Shown here: positions 46,240-57,849 of the stretch, piece after piece
Layout: each line of letters opens with the position of its first letter
Position numbering within the stretch: position 1 is the stretch's first letter
Assembly (NCBI GenBank): GCA_025200525.1
Contig: CM045770.1
Coordinates: 83,886,899 to 83,950,898, forward strand
DNA from: Camellia lanceoleosa
Lineage: Eukaryota; Streptophyta; Magnoliopsida; Ericales; Theaceae
Direction of reading: 5' to 3'
Length of the DNA: 64,000 nucleotides
Program-made: the position numbers and the translations under genes
The notes under the pieces: generated by a model
Told to the model about the DNA's origin: nothing
The model's database searches: none
What the model saw: only the letters and a program-made list of their open reading frames with translations

Positions 46240-46719
46240 TGAAGTCAGCATGCACCTGCGTGCGGTGAAAAGAGAGCTCGAGCAAAAGGAGGGGCACACT
46301 CGGGATTTGGAGCGCCGCATGGTGAAGGTCGAGAGTGAGTTGAAAAAGGCCAAGGCGGCTGAGACGTAGTCAACGTGTGCTGTAAACCCGGTTGTCATGA
46401 ACAGAGTCAACCAACGCCTCCTGGATCGATTGATAGGGAAGCGGCAAATATATTTGCTAAAGAGGCCATGAGAACTCGGGCCTATGAAGAAGGCTTTTTT
46501 GACGGCTGAAAGATCAGCATTGAAAAGACCAAGAAAAGATTGGCAAAAGATGTCTGTTGATGCGAGAACCGCAGCTTCAAGCACGATTAGACTAGGGCCT
46601 TACGAGCCGCAGGCTTCGATTCGGCGTCACCACTGTTTTAGAATTACAAGTTTCCCTTTGAAGCTTACGATGCCGAAAAAATCGACGACGAAGATGATGC
46701 CGAGCCAGAGAAGACTTAG
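46240..46719 (+). pseudogene. Second, decayed copy of the antisense-ORF C-terminal part
   Basis: The plus-strand frame shows a charged helix (AVKRELEQKEGHTRDLERRM) and then, with stops, AYEEGFFDG, KISIEKTKKRLAKDV, ENRSFKHD, RALRAAGFDSASPLF and an acidic end DDEDDAEPEKT (stop 46717-46719). This parallels FEAGENAAMEKYVEEV, ENRGFKHD and the acidic end at 44650-44840. AATAAATAAA follows at about 46,788, a possible polyadenylation signal. Confidence 0.55.
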
Positions 46720-46879
46720 ATATCAAGAAACATGTTATTATACTTTCGAATTTGTCAAAAACCATGTACTTGAACCTCTTTGATGAAATAAATAAATATT
46801 TGCTACATTGCTTTGTTTAATGTTTGCATAAACTTATATAATAATTGCATATTTGTCGGCCCGTGTCGGTGTATTGATA

Positions 46880-47315
46880 AATACAAAGGGCGTTCTGAAT
46901 TCGAAAAATTACTCAGTCGTTCATGGTTATATATGAAGGGCGCTGAGAATTCGGAGGCATATTCGGCCCAAAACATGATATCCACGAAAGGCGCTCCGAA
47001 TTTGGAGTCTTTGTGTTAGCCAATCGTGACATCCACGAAGGGCGCTCCGAATTCGGAGTTTTTGTGTTGGCCAATCGTGACATCCACGAAGTGCGCTCTG
47101 AATTCGGAGGCTTATTGGGCCCAAACATGATATCCACGAAGGGCGCTCCGAGTTCGGAGTCTTTGTGTTGGCCAATCATGACATCTACAAAAAGTGCTCT
47201 GAATTCGGAGGCTTATTTGGCCCAAACCTGATATCTACGAAGGGCGCTTTGAATTCAAAGGCTTATTCGGCCCATACGTGATATCCACGAAGGGCGCTCC
47301 GAATTCGAAGGCTTA
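46880..47315. repeat. About 50-bp tandem repeat, about 8-9 copies
   Basis: TCCACGAAGGGCGCTC-type starts occur at 46981, 47032, 47083, 47133, 47184, 47234 and 47284, a 50-51 bp period, with weaker copies to the left from about 46,880. Two unit types alternate: one ends in GAGTCTTTGTGTTGGCCAAT, the other in GAGGCTTATTCGGCCC. Overlapping minus-strand frames here are repeat artefacts. Confidence 0.92.
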
Positions 47316-47680
47316 TTCACAATCATTATTAATGAGACAACGATAAAAAGAGGCATTGTATTGCGGAATTCGTAGATGTGTACATGTTAGCATAATAGCA
47401 AAAATTAGAAACAGACTAGCACATCGTACAAGTTGGCTTAATGATAAAATTTACGCAAATGTGTGGGATTCTAAGGGTGCAGAAAACTTCTGCCGGCCAT
47501 GTCTGAAAGCCGATATGCCTATGTTCCAGCAATTGAATCAATCTGATCAGGACCGTCACAGTTGGGGCCCAATTTACCGTCTACCGAATTCTTAGTAGCA
47601 GGAAGCACTTTTTTGAGGACCAATTCTCCAAGTGTATAATGACACAACTGCACGTGCTGGTTATATGACTTGGCGAGCTG

Positions 47681-48500
47681 CTACTGATACCGCGCCATGC
47701 ACGCAAGAGCACGATCTTGGCGTTCTTTAATCAAAGTCAGATCTAGGACCAACATCATGTCATTACGACCCATGTCAAAAACCTTGGATTGTAGTATGGG
47801 CAGGCCGATTTCAAGAGGGATGATTGCCTGTGTCCCAAAACACAAAACGAACAGTGTTTCTCCAGTAGATCGCCTCGGAGTAGTGCGATGAGCACACAAC
47901 ACACTCGGCAATTCTTTAACCCCCCTACCTTTGGCTTTTTTCAATCGTTTCTTGATGCCGTCCACGAGCACTTTATTGGAGGCCTCAACCTGACCGTTGC
48001 CTTGTGGGTATGTCGGCGAGGAAAAGTAGGATCGGATACCATATGTGTTTCATAATTCCCGACAGACGCCGCAATCGAATTGGGTGCCGTTGTCAGAGAC
48101 AAGTATTCTTTATATGCCGAATCCTGTTATGATGTTTTTCCATACAAAATGTCTAACATCGACATCTCGAATATGTGTTAATGCCTTTGTTTCGACCCAC
48201 TTTGTAACATAATCCGTTGCGACGATTAGGAATCGCTTGTTCCCTGGAGCCCGCGGTAATGGTCCGACGATATTGAGTCCCCATTGAGCGAACGACCAAG
48301 GACAAGTAATGGAGTTTAATTCTTCGGCTGGCAGATGAGTTAAAGGGGAAAACTTTTGGCATTGTTCGCATTTCTTTACGTAGTTCTCGGCATCTGTTCA
48401 CATGGTTGACCAATAATACCCCTGCGTTACAGCTCGATAGGCCAATGAGCGTCCTCCAAAATGGGCATCGCAGCTACCTTCATGTATTTCGGCTAAGAGT
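47681..48500 (-). pseudogene. Integrase of Tat element 2
   Basis: A continuous conceptual minus-strand frame with two or three stops. Zinc-binding part: EIHEGSCDAHFGG and KCEQCQKFSP. Catalytic core: LIVATDYVTKWVETK, VSDNGTQFDC, and PQGNGQVEASNKVLVDGIKK, giving the D, D, E residues. C-terminal part: RTTPRRSTGETLFVLCFGTQ and IKERQDRALACMARYQ. Stops fall near 48411 and 48117. The catalytic residues are preserved better than in Tat element 1, but the frame is broken. Confidence 0.85.
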
Positions 48501-48751
48501 TCGTCAATTTTTTCTGGATGGACACATTCCAGGTACGGCTCAGAGAGAGATTTTTTATAAAGCTTTCTCTGCGGGTCCAGATAGTATTGCAGGGCTTTAT
48601 TTCACAGTTTGTGGGCTTCCTTCTTGTCCGTTGGGAGTTGTTTTGAGGAAAGAAATGCAGCGATAGGGTCCATCTAACTTGGTCCTGGTTCAATGATGTT
48701 AATTTGAGCTGGTTCCGAAAAGGTGATGCTCAGCTTTGGGATGAACCCTAC
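48501..48751 (-). pseudogene. RNase H-integrase linker of Tat element 2 (up to solo LTR B)
   Basis: Decayed minus-strand sequence between integrase and the solo LTR insertion. By collinearity with Tat element 1 it is linker sequence (LQYYLDPQRKLYKK-like around 48,560-48,595). No domain is complete. Confidence 0.5.
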
Positions 48752-51700
48752 TGTAGCTCGTCTTCTTCGCGCGCCCTCTCGGAGAAAGCCCTACAGTTTG
48801 GACTCCCATGGTTCTGAATCTAATTTCACAAGTGTGATGTGAAACTGATAAACACCAAAGAATCCAAATCTGACAAATCGTTTTGGAAAATTGATTTTGA
48901 ATCAAAAAGTGCCAAAAGTGGATTGCTTTGCCAAATACAGAGTCGCCATCTAAATATTTTATTTTTAGGAAAATTTAGGAAACCCATGACTCATGCCAAA
49001 GGCCATGTGTCCGTCATCACCAAAGTTGCCTCGGCTCAGGAACTTAGGTACGAGGGGGGAAGGTCAAGAATTGAGCACCCCCGCTCGCCCGATCAAAGAT
49101 TGGCCTCTACTAATCATGATATGATTTTTTTACAAACATTATGCATTCTTATTCTAGTTATTAGACTAGCTTTACTATGTGATGCGCACAAGCAAGTATA
49201 GACTAGTTTGCTAAAGTTGGAACAATTCAACTTCATATTTGTTTGTGAAAATAGTTTGAATTTGCCACCTCAAGTGGGCTTAAAGTTTGCGGATTTACCA
49301 CCAAATACAGTGGGCTTAAAACTGATTTTCCACTCAACAAAATGGGCTTAAAACATACATTCGTTGAATCATTCCAATTCAAACAACAAGCCTTCATCCA
49401 CGGGCATTCAAATAGTTCATCACTTAAGCATTTAGCCTCATGGTGAGCATGCTAAACATAGCAACATTCACAATCATGCAAATATGCTAAAGCATAAAAA
49501 CTCACCTAGTACTCCAAGCTAAGAAGATATGAGTTAGAAAAATATGCATGATTCCTAACTATGCAAAATGACTAATGCAACGCATGCGAAGAATGCAATT
49601 AATAGGCTTGGCTACTAATATGGCATATGGATCGATTTGATAACATGCGGTTAAACACATATTCAAAGAAAGTATTGAAATGACAATGCAGTTAGAATGA
49701 TGCACCGAGCCTCGGTGCATGCACGACTAGATGAATGGATGCAAGCGTGAAACATAAGGTATGCTAATTGAAATATGTCCCTAATCTAACCATCAAAAGT
49801 GGATAAATAAAAAGGAGAAAGACTTGGGGTTGGAAAACATACACATTATTACAATACGCTCTCACAAAGGAGAGTCCGAATGAATAAAGCTAACTACTAA
49901 GCTAAGCTAAGCTAATTAAGCTAATTATTACAAAAATTGAATAAATAGCTAAACTAATTAACTAATTATTACAACACTTGAAATGAATAATTAACTAACT
50001 GTCTAAGCTAATTAAATATTACAACACCAAATAATTAGTTACAACTAATTAAATATTACAACACAGTTAATTATACCAATGAAACAATTAAATAATCAAA
50101 CACATTCGATATGAGCACTAAGGAAGACGGGTGGAGGTTATATGCACATTGCCTGAAAGCTACTCTACTGCATCGCATTTGTTTCACCTTCACCACCGCT
50201 TTCAGAAATTGCACCGGCCACACACCAAGGGCCGGCCTCAGACATCGATGGTCGGCCGCCCTCTGAAGGCGACCATGCATTGATTTGGTGCAAAACTATG
50301 TTTCTATGCTCTGAGGTGAAATCAGTGCAGATAGAGCATTTTCAAGCTTTGTTTGTCCTTCCTTCCATCTCTGTCATGGGAAAGCCGCAAGATAAGGTTG
50401 GGATTGACTCCAAAACCATCAATGAGCGATATGATTGCTTGATGATCTCAGATATCATTTTGGACCAAAAATCAATGAATGTGATGCAAATGGACCACCC
50501 CTCCCTTTTTGTTATGGAATGAACTCAAAAAAGGAAGTTAAGATGCTTCAAGGATATCAAAAACACCATGAATTGATGCTTGATGACCCTTGACACAAGA
50601 AACTTGGCATAATGTCCGGCCAAATTCAAGCTATTTAAGTCATTTTCTTTAGGTTCGTCAATCCAAGTTTTAAACCAATTTTCTTAGGCCTTGCCATTCA
50701 TTAGTCCATTTGTCCAAATATGATGTTAAATTCCTCTAAACAAGAAGTGATGTCAAACAAGAGGTCCTTCCAAGACATGAGAAGGAGACTACACCATTGG
50801 CGATGAATCTCCGAAGAGTGAGCCATTAAGTGTAGGTTTCCTTTACATGCATTGAACAACCTCAATTGGTTAAAACCATTCTCATGAATGAAAAATATGG
50901 AATGATCGATTGATTAGTAAACTTAGGCTCCAAACATGGAAAATAAACAAAGAAAGCATATCAAACAACAAGTATGCCAACTTATAAGACCCCAAGTGTA
51001 TTAAACAATGCATGAACCAATTGAAAAAGCCTAGATAACCTCAAAATAATCCTAAATACATGAAAATCAGAGGTGAAGCATGCATAAAAGGGGTTGAAAA
51101 GCTAGACAATAAATATGAGAATTAAGGCTAGTAAACAAGGATAAGGAGGGGTGGCTAACCCCTCCATTTTTTGAAGCTTCAAAGTATGGTTTTTAACCTT
51201 TTCAAACCTCTAAAAATCAGTGTAAATACCAAAGAAAATGAGTGAAAATGAGAAGGTTTGAGTTATGAATGAAGGTGTAGAAAAAGCAAGCTCTCTCTAC
51301 CCTTTTGATAACTCTTCAAACCCAACTTCAACACTTCAAACAAACTCAAAACCAACCAAAACAGCAAGAATAATGAAGTAAAGGATAGAAATGAAGACAA
51401 GAGATGAGAAAACTAACTTATACCTTTCAAGAAGTAAGCTTATTCCTCAAGATCAACTAAGGCTTTGGGATGGTAAGACAAGGTTGTATATGATGTATAT
51501 AGGTGGTGTAAGCAAGCTAGGTTAGCTCAAAAATAACTTACAATAGAAGAAGAAGGAGTGAAAGACTCTCAAGGTGTATATATCTCTTCTGGAATTTTGT
51601 TCAACCCTCAAAACAATCCTAAAGCTTCGGTTTTATAGAATTCGAGCTCAAAATGTGATAAATATCTTCAAAAATTGACAGTTGGTGGTCTCCCGCCCGG

Positions 51701-52009
51701 AACAGTGTTTATCGCCATCGAAGGCTGGCTGGCCATTCATAGCCATGGCCGGCCATCACTGATGAGCGGCCGGGCCTTGATGGCCTCCCCTGTTTTTTTT
51801 TTTTTTTTTTGTTCAAACTCAGCTCAGGGTGAGAAATGGTCCAAAAATGAAACCCAAGGGTTCAAACAAGGTAAATGTTGAAGATGTGAGGTTATTTCAG
51901 AAGCTCGACTAATTCCGAATCACTGCGATTTCATAATTCAACTTTCATCATTGAGTGCATTGAACCAAGTGTCTAAGTCTTGCGGGCGGTCAAAAATAAG
52001 GTGTCTACA
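48752..52009 (-). mobile_element. Solo LTR B, 3258 bp, minus orientation
   Basis: Read on the minus strand it starts TGTAGACACCTTATTTTTGA and ends GACGAGCTACA. It is flanked by CCTAC (48747-48751) and CTTAC (52010-52014), a target duplication with one mismatch. It shares start, end and many internal blocks with solo LTR A (GAACTGTAG near the end, the region with ATGAATGGATGCAAGCGTG) but is 1.2 kb shorter. No internal retrotransposon sequence is attached. Confidence 0.82.
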
Positions 52010-52197
52010 CTTACCTCGATTATTCGTTTAACTTTTGAGTTAATGGCGGAGGCTAGGCAAGAAAGGGCATCTGCATGCTTGTTCTAATCCCCGGTTATCT
52101 GATTCAACTCATGGTGGTCGAATCTTGTAAGCATAGAATTTGCCATTTTCATATAGGCGGCCATGCAATCATTTTTAACTGCATACTCCCCTTTTAA

Positions 52198-52482
52198 CTA
52201 GTTGATAACTAATTTCGAGTCACAGAAAACAAGTAACTGTCGTGCACCAAGGTGAAGTGCATTACGAAGGCCTGTTAGCAATGCTTCGTATTCGGCCTCG
52301 TTATTTAATGCATCAAAACTCAGTTTGACCGCCTGCTCGATTATTGCCCCTTCAGGGGTCATGATTACTACGCCTACCCCACTGCCCTGTTGATTGGATG
52401 ATCCGTCATAGTACATCTGCCAAATGTCTCCAACGTATATTCGCCAGTCGGGTTTATGTTGCACTTGAAATCGGCATGGCAT
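52198..52482 (-). pseudogene. Second RNase H domain of Tat element 2
   Basis: The frame shows WQMYYDGSSNQQGSGVGVV, NNEAEYEALLTGLRNAL and LLVFCDSKLVIN, the D, E, D positions of a cellular-type RNase H. It is the Tat-specific extra RNase H and is truncated on its C-terminal side close to the solo LTR B insertion. Confidence 0.85.
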
Positions 52483-52591
52483 CCCGTGAACTCGGCTACA
52501 AAGTTGACAAGCACTTGCCCCTTGATGGCAGTTCTAGGAAAAAACTAGATATCATATTAGCCAAGTTCCAAAGCCCATTTCGAGACTCGTC

Positions 52592-53747
52592 CTAACGCTT
52601 CGCGCTACGAAGCGTTGACCGGAGAGGATAATCCGTTAATACCCCTATGGTGTGAGCCTGAAAATAGTGCATCAATTTTCTTGCAGCCACCATGAGAGCA
52701 AAGATGAGCTTTTCCAGTGGTAGATATCGCGTTTTGACATCCACCATTGCCTTGCTTATATAGTAAATTGGTCGTTGTTCCCCTAGTTCTTCCTTTAGTA
52801 GCACGGCGCTAACTGCCTGGTCGGATATCGCCAAATACAAGATAAACGGATCATCTACCGATGGGGTTGCCAAGAGTGGTACTGATCGGAGATAAGTTTT
52901 CAAGTCGTCTAATGCGGCCTAGCACTCAGGAGTCCATTCAAAGGCTTTGCCCTGCCGAAGTGTGTGAAAGAATTGTCGGCAGCAATCTGAGGAACAAATG
53001 ATAAACCTATTGAGGGTGGCGGCCATCCCCATCAGCTTCTGAACCTCTTTGACCGAGCGAGGGAAGTCGAGTTCTAGAATTACTGTGATTTGCCTCAGGT
53101 TGGCCTCTATTCCGTGATGGTTGACAATATAGCCGAGAAATTTGCCAGATCTGATACTAAATGCACATTTCGAGGCGTTCAGTTTCATCTTGTACTTTCG
53201 GAAAATGCCGAAGGTCTCTGCTAAATCGGCTAGATACTCATGTTTTTTCTTGGATTTCACCACCATGTCATCGATGTATACCTCTATGGTGTAGTCGAGT
53301 TGTTCCTTGAACATAGTAGTAAGTTGCCCTCGCGTTCTTCAGTCTGAAGAGTATGACCTTATCGCAATAGGTTCCCCTTAGGGTGAGGAACGCGGTCTTT
53401 TCTTGATCCTCCGGATGCATGGTAATTTGGTGATAAACCCTGTAGGCATCCAAGAAGCTCATGTGCTAATGATGTATCGTTGCGTCCATGAGTTGGTCGA
53501 TTCTAGGAAGAGAAAAACAATCCTTCAAACAGGCCTTGTTCAAGTCTGTGAAATCGACACAAACATGCCAAGATCCATTTTTCTTCTTTACAATGACAGT
53601 ATTGGATAGCCATGTGGGATAAGTGACTTCACGAATTGCCCCAGCATCAAGCAATCTGTTAACTTCATCAACAACGGCCGATGCATGCTCTGCGGCTGAC
53701 CGCCGACTTTTTTGAATGATTGGTTTGACTTTCGAATCGACGTTCAA
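52592..53747 (-). pseudogene. pol: Reverse transcriptase and RNase H of Tat element 2
   Basis: Four adjacent frames. 53747-53466: RRSAAEHASAVVDEVNRLLD and NGSWHVCVDFTDLNKAC. 53462-53268: MSFLDAYRVYHQITM (usual FMDAYSGYNQI) and KTAFLTLRGTYC. 53314-52919: catalytic VYIDDMVVKSKKKHEYL, LNASKCAFSIRSGKFLGY and VQKLMGMAATLNRFI. 52903-52592: RNase H with LYLAISDQAVSAVLL and RPIYYISKAM. The catalytic YIDD is intact but shifts near 53,300, 53,465 and 52,910 break the frame. Confidence 0.88.
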
Positions 53748-53753
53748 ACGATG

Positions 53754-54791
53754 CTAGGCCACGACTAGATGTACCCCCGGCATCTCATATGGTGTCCATG
53801 CAAACACGTCAAGGTTGTCGAGTGAGAAGGATACCAGCTCGTGTTTATCAGCTTCGTTCAGGGAAGTGTCGATCATGAAGAATCTGTCTGGGCTTCCATT
53901 GATTTCGATCCGATCAAGATCCTCAGTTGCCTTTTCGCTGGGGATTTTCCCAATGTCCTCAAATCTCTCTCGATCTGGTATTTCAATCGAGTTCACTTCT
54001 AGTTCCTTTGGTCTCTTTGCAGCAGCGATAAGATAACATGCTTGTGCCGATTTCTGAGAACCCTAAATTTACTCAATGACATACTCAGTTGGGAAGCAGA
54101 GTAGTTGATGGTAGGTGCTCAGCACAACCTGCATAGTATTCAACCAAGTCCTCCCTATGATAAAATTATATGGTGACAAGAGCTTGACGACCAGAAATTC
54201 TACTTCTATTGATCTGGTACCCGCCTGTACTGATAGTGTGATCTTACCAAAGGGATACTCGGGGTTGGCATTGAAGCCAAATAATGGGTAATCAGCCGGT
54301 AACAGATTCGAATCAGTGAAACCGAGCTTAACAAATGTCTTGTAATACATTATTTATGAAGTGCTTCCCTGATCGATGAGAACTCGTTCAATTGTGAATC
54401 TGTTCATGCGCAGCTTGACGACGAGGGGATCAGCGTGAGGGACAGTTACTCCATCTAGGTCGATGTCATCGAAGCTAATCCTACCAATTTCGTGAAGCCG
54501 TTTGGCTGGTGTGACTGGCTTGGGTAGGGTAGGCTGCAACTGAATTGTATGTACCTCGGTCGACAATGGTAGGTTGTATATCATGTGAATTACACCAAGT
54601 GGAGGCAAATCTGGCCGCAGGGCTACCGTGTTTGATGGATTATTCTTTCGGACATATTGCACCAGCCGGTCATCTTGTACTAACTCTTCCAGGTTGTCTT
54701 TCAGTGCATAACAGCTGTCGATATCGTGGCCATAGTCCTTGTGATATTCGCACTGCTTATCCCTTCTCCTTGTATCAAGAGGTCCCATCAT
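53754..54791 (-). pseudogene. gag knuckle and protease of Tat element 2
   Basis: 54791-54354 has CEYHKDYGHDIDSCYALK, the Tat-type knuckle, then ERVLIDQGSTS, the protease active site in the DQGSS form usual for this lineage. 54350-54069 continues with PLFGFNANPEYPFGKITLSV and FIIGRTWLN. 53996-53754 is the protease-RT linker (RFFMIDTSLNEADKHEL, DVFAWTPYEMPG). Single stops separate the three. Confidence 0.82.
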
Positions 54792-55076
54792 CTTGAACGG
54801 CCATTTAAAGAACGGAAGATTTTAGACTTTGGGCAAGATCTTACTAATCTACTTCGCTAATTCCATGTACTTCTTATCCGAACGTCTTGTGCTCCTACTA
54901 TCCATTTGATATTGTTCGTTTGAACAGTGCGAACATTGGCTGCTTGAACGGTGCGAATCACGCAGGTTGTCTTATTTTGCCCGAGCTCAAGGCTTGGGGC
55001 TCCTTGATGGAACGACGCTTATAGGCCGAACCAGACTAGATGGCGCTGATTTAACAACTTTCTATTCGGCCTTAAC

Positions 55077-56138
55077 CTACAAGGCATTGTCTTCCACCTT
55101 ACAATATTCTTCAACTTTCTTCATTAGTGCACAGACTGTCTTGGGTGGCCGTCTGGTCAACAAACTGCGGAGAGGACTATCAGGGTGTAATCCCATCTTG
55201 AAGGTGGTAATGGCCATGGAATCATTACAGGCATTATCCACCAAGTTAAAACATTCCCAATAGCGCGTTGAATACTCACGGAGAGTCACTTCTGGTTGAA
55301 TTTGCATTGCCCAGAGAGAGTCAGTTTGCTTTGGCTGAACTTCGTTGGTGATGAATCTTGCCCTAAAAGATTTTTGGAGTCGATGAAAGCTTCTTATTGA
55401 CGTTGGCTCCAGTTTATAGTACCATCTGACGACTAATGGTCCTAGGCTACTTGGAAACATTCGACACATGAGTGCTTCATCATCAGCATGCAACATCATC
55501 GCTTGTTTGTAATGACGAATGTGGTCAGTGGGGTCTAATTTTCCATCATATAAGGTGCATATTGGTGCTTTGAAATTTTTAGGCAATATAGCCCTCGCAA
55601 TGCATCGGACAAAAGGGTCGTTCCTGTCTTCTTCATCCGAATCATCACTTCTTTTCCCTCGCTTATGCCATACGTATGGGCTTCCTTCAAATAAGCTAGA
55701 TGCATCGACTCGCCCCTTCTTTCTAGGTTCCTGATATGGTGAGTCGGAGTCGCTGCCATTATTATGTTTTCGAAGTCGATGTCGTCGATCATCCTTCTTC
55801 TTTTCTGGGGATCAACCCCGGTTATGATGTGCGGCTTGTTGAGATTTAGATAACTCCAGGGCCAGTTCCTTATGCAAACGCTCGTTCTCAGCCATCATAT
55901 CTTCTAGACGTTGTTCGTTTCGTTTTGCTTGATCCATGATTGTTTGCACAATCTCCTACACAAAGGTTGAAGGTGAAGTTTGAGCTACTAGGTCGAAGTT
56001 CGGGGCCCAGCACGCGGTGATATTCTTCGGTCCAAGCATGTTTCTTGGAGTAATGTCATCTCTTAGTGTAACATCGTCAGCAACTATTGAAGGATCATCT
56101 GTCATGCCTGCCATGGATGCACTTGAGTATTCCCACAA
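55077..56138 (-). pseudogene. gag: gag of Tat element 2
   Basis: The N-terminal region (56138-55535, two stops) has a coiled coil near 55,900 (AKRNEQRLEDMMAENERLHK) and a basic stretch. The Retrotrans_gag core is 55586-55077: PKNFKAPICTLYDGKLDPTD, HIRHYKQAMMLH, RWYYKLEPTSIRSF, TLREYSTRYWECFN and FKMGLHPDSPLRSLL. The WYY motif and the TLREY motif are typical of Tat gag. Confidence 0.85.
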
Positions 56139-56147
56139 ACGGCGCCA
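56130..56147 (-). other. Primer-binding site, Tat element 2
   Basis: Minus-strand TGGCGCCGTTTGTGGGAA, 2 bp after the 5' LTR. The TGGCGCCG type is shared by many Tat and Athila elements. Confidence 0.85.
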
Positions 56148-56149
56148 AT

Positions 56150-56572
56150 TGTGGAGATGTGGTTTGGAAATACTCCAAAATCCAGTCAGACATCCCTGAT
56201 CCTCTGATTGCTACCTGAAAAATGGATGAACACTCCAGTTGGGGGTGCCAGAATTAGCACTCCGACGAACAAGTTAGTATTCTCTCTAGTTTTCTTCTCT
56301 TTTAAATTATTTCGTATCGTCTCACATACCTCTTTTAGTTGACATTCCTTCCTTTTTATATTACCTCTGGGCCCGAGGTTCGGGCCCACTCTTGATCTCG
56401 CACATAATTACCTAGTCAGCCTTCCAGTTGAGTGTTGGCTCCTATTTGGCTCCTTATATAGCCGATTCGTTTATTCGGCTTCACAAGCCCTTGATCAAGG
56501 CCGAATTGCTTTTGGCCTGATGTCGATCAAATGCCTTAGCCTCTTCCTAATTGATATAGTTCGGCCTCCACA
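56150..56572 (-). repeat. 5' LTR of Tat element 2 (423 bp)
   Basis: In plus orientation begins TGTGGAGATGTGGTTTGG and ends CGGCCTCCACA. Contains a 47-bp segment with GGGCCCGAGGTTCGGGCCC (a hairpin) that is absent from the other LTR. Confidence 0.9.
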
Positions 56573-57849
56573 AAAAATAATGTTTATTTTTATTTAATTT
56601 TAGCAAAAGTCACTTCTTAACTATTTAAGCCAAAAACTATTATTTTATTTTAATTTTTTTAATTGACAATTTAAATAAAAAAATTAACAGAATCTACCAT
56701 GTTTGGCAAGTGTTAAAAATGTCATTCATTTTCTTAATGTTTTTGTGTTTTGTTAAAAAAAATATTTGTATTAAGAAAATATATTGTTCAAGTCCTTATA
56801 GTTTAGAAGGATGTAAATTTTTTTTATAAAATTTAAAACCAACAATGAAAAAAATTAAAAATATAAACTTTTAATAATGATTAATAATTTGAACACGTAT
56901 ATTTAATAACATATTATGTTTAGACCATTAATATTATGACATATTATTATGACATTTGTGAATATTAATCTCATTATAATTGTAATAATATAATTTAAAG
57001 AATTTAAATTTAACATTTTATTTTATAATTTAATAAAGGATGCATAAATTAAAGAATAAATATTAATCTTATTCCAATTATGGTACATAATTTAGAGAAG
57101 AATCTAAATTTAAAATTTTATTTTAAGAATATAAAATTAATTTATACACCAATTATACATATTAACAAAAATTAAACAAAATAAAAAAAATAAGAAAAAA
57201 GAATTATAACTTTCAACCTTAATAAAATGACAATGTTTTACAATTATAATATAGATATAGATAGTGGAGGTCTTAAAAATAGGAAAATTACATGCAGGTG
57301 GGAGTTGGAGAAAAAAATTACAAACACATAAGGGTGTAACTGTGCCTGTGGTGGGATGCAAATGAAAGGCTGTGGGAGTGCAATTGTCACTTGCACCGCT
57401 CCATATGTTTGTAATATTTTTTCCAACTCTCATCTACATGTTCCCCTAAAAATTTGTTGGTGTGTTTGATTTTCTTTATTTTATATTATTTAAATTGCCA
57501 TTCTCTTAGAAAAAAAATAATATTTAATTACAAAATTATAACTTCATGCAAATATTTTTCAGGAAAATTTACTCATAAATCTTATATGGGAGAATATTGA
57601 TCCATTTAGTTCTAAAAGTTTTCTTATGAATAAATTAGTCATTTTATTTTAGAAAGTTGTATTTATTTAATTTGGTGTCATTTGAGTTTAAGTGAATGCC
57701 TTTTATGATTCATTTTTTCAATTTTTTAACTCGTTTTTGGGATGTGAATGAAAGGTAAGGTATAGAAGATTCTTTTTGGAGAGATTGGTGGCTGAAGTAT
57801 TGGTTGTCAAGCGTAAAAATGTCCATATCTATTAGTGTGATTTTCTGGT
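56573..57849. other. AT-rich spacer right of Tat element 2
   Basis: 56,573-56,740 is the right half of the insertion target, paralogous to 37,360-37,520. The rest is AT-rich with no supported gene; short minus-strand frames near 57,137-57,433 lack any domain. Confidence 0.5.

Larger units (their letters stand above)
38028..56572 (-). mobile_element. Tat element 2: large nested Ty3/gypsy retrotransposon on the minus strand
   Basis: LTRs at 38028-38403 and 56150-56572 in direct orientation, flanked by AAAAA on both sides (38023-38027 and 56573-56577). PBS is at 56130-56147 and the purine tract at 38404-38416. Reading down from 56149: gag, protease, RT, RNase H, second RNase H, solo LTR B (48752-52009), integrase, tandem repeats, antisense ORFs, solo LTR A (39956-44412), antisense ORF 5' part. 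Without the two solo LTRs the element would be about 10.8 kb. By eye the LTRs differ at about 32 of 376 aligned positions, so it is much older than the gypsy element at 3237. Confidence 0.88.

Noticed and set aside
46913..47231. Overlapping open frames on both strands with repeated RSALRGCHDW-like units
   Set aside because: Artefacts of the 50-bp tandem repeat; no start context, no family.
38028..56572. A host gene cluster, suggested by many medium-sized frames
   Set aside because: All recognisable frames are gag, protease, RT, RNase H, integrase or the known type of antisense retrotransposon ORF; the rest is solo LTR and repeat.
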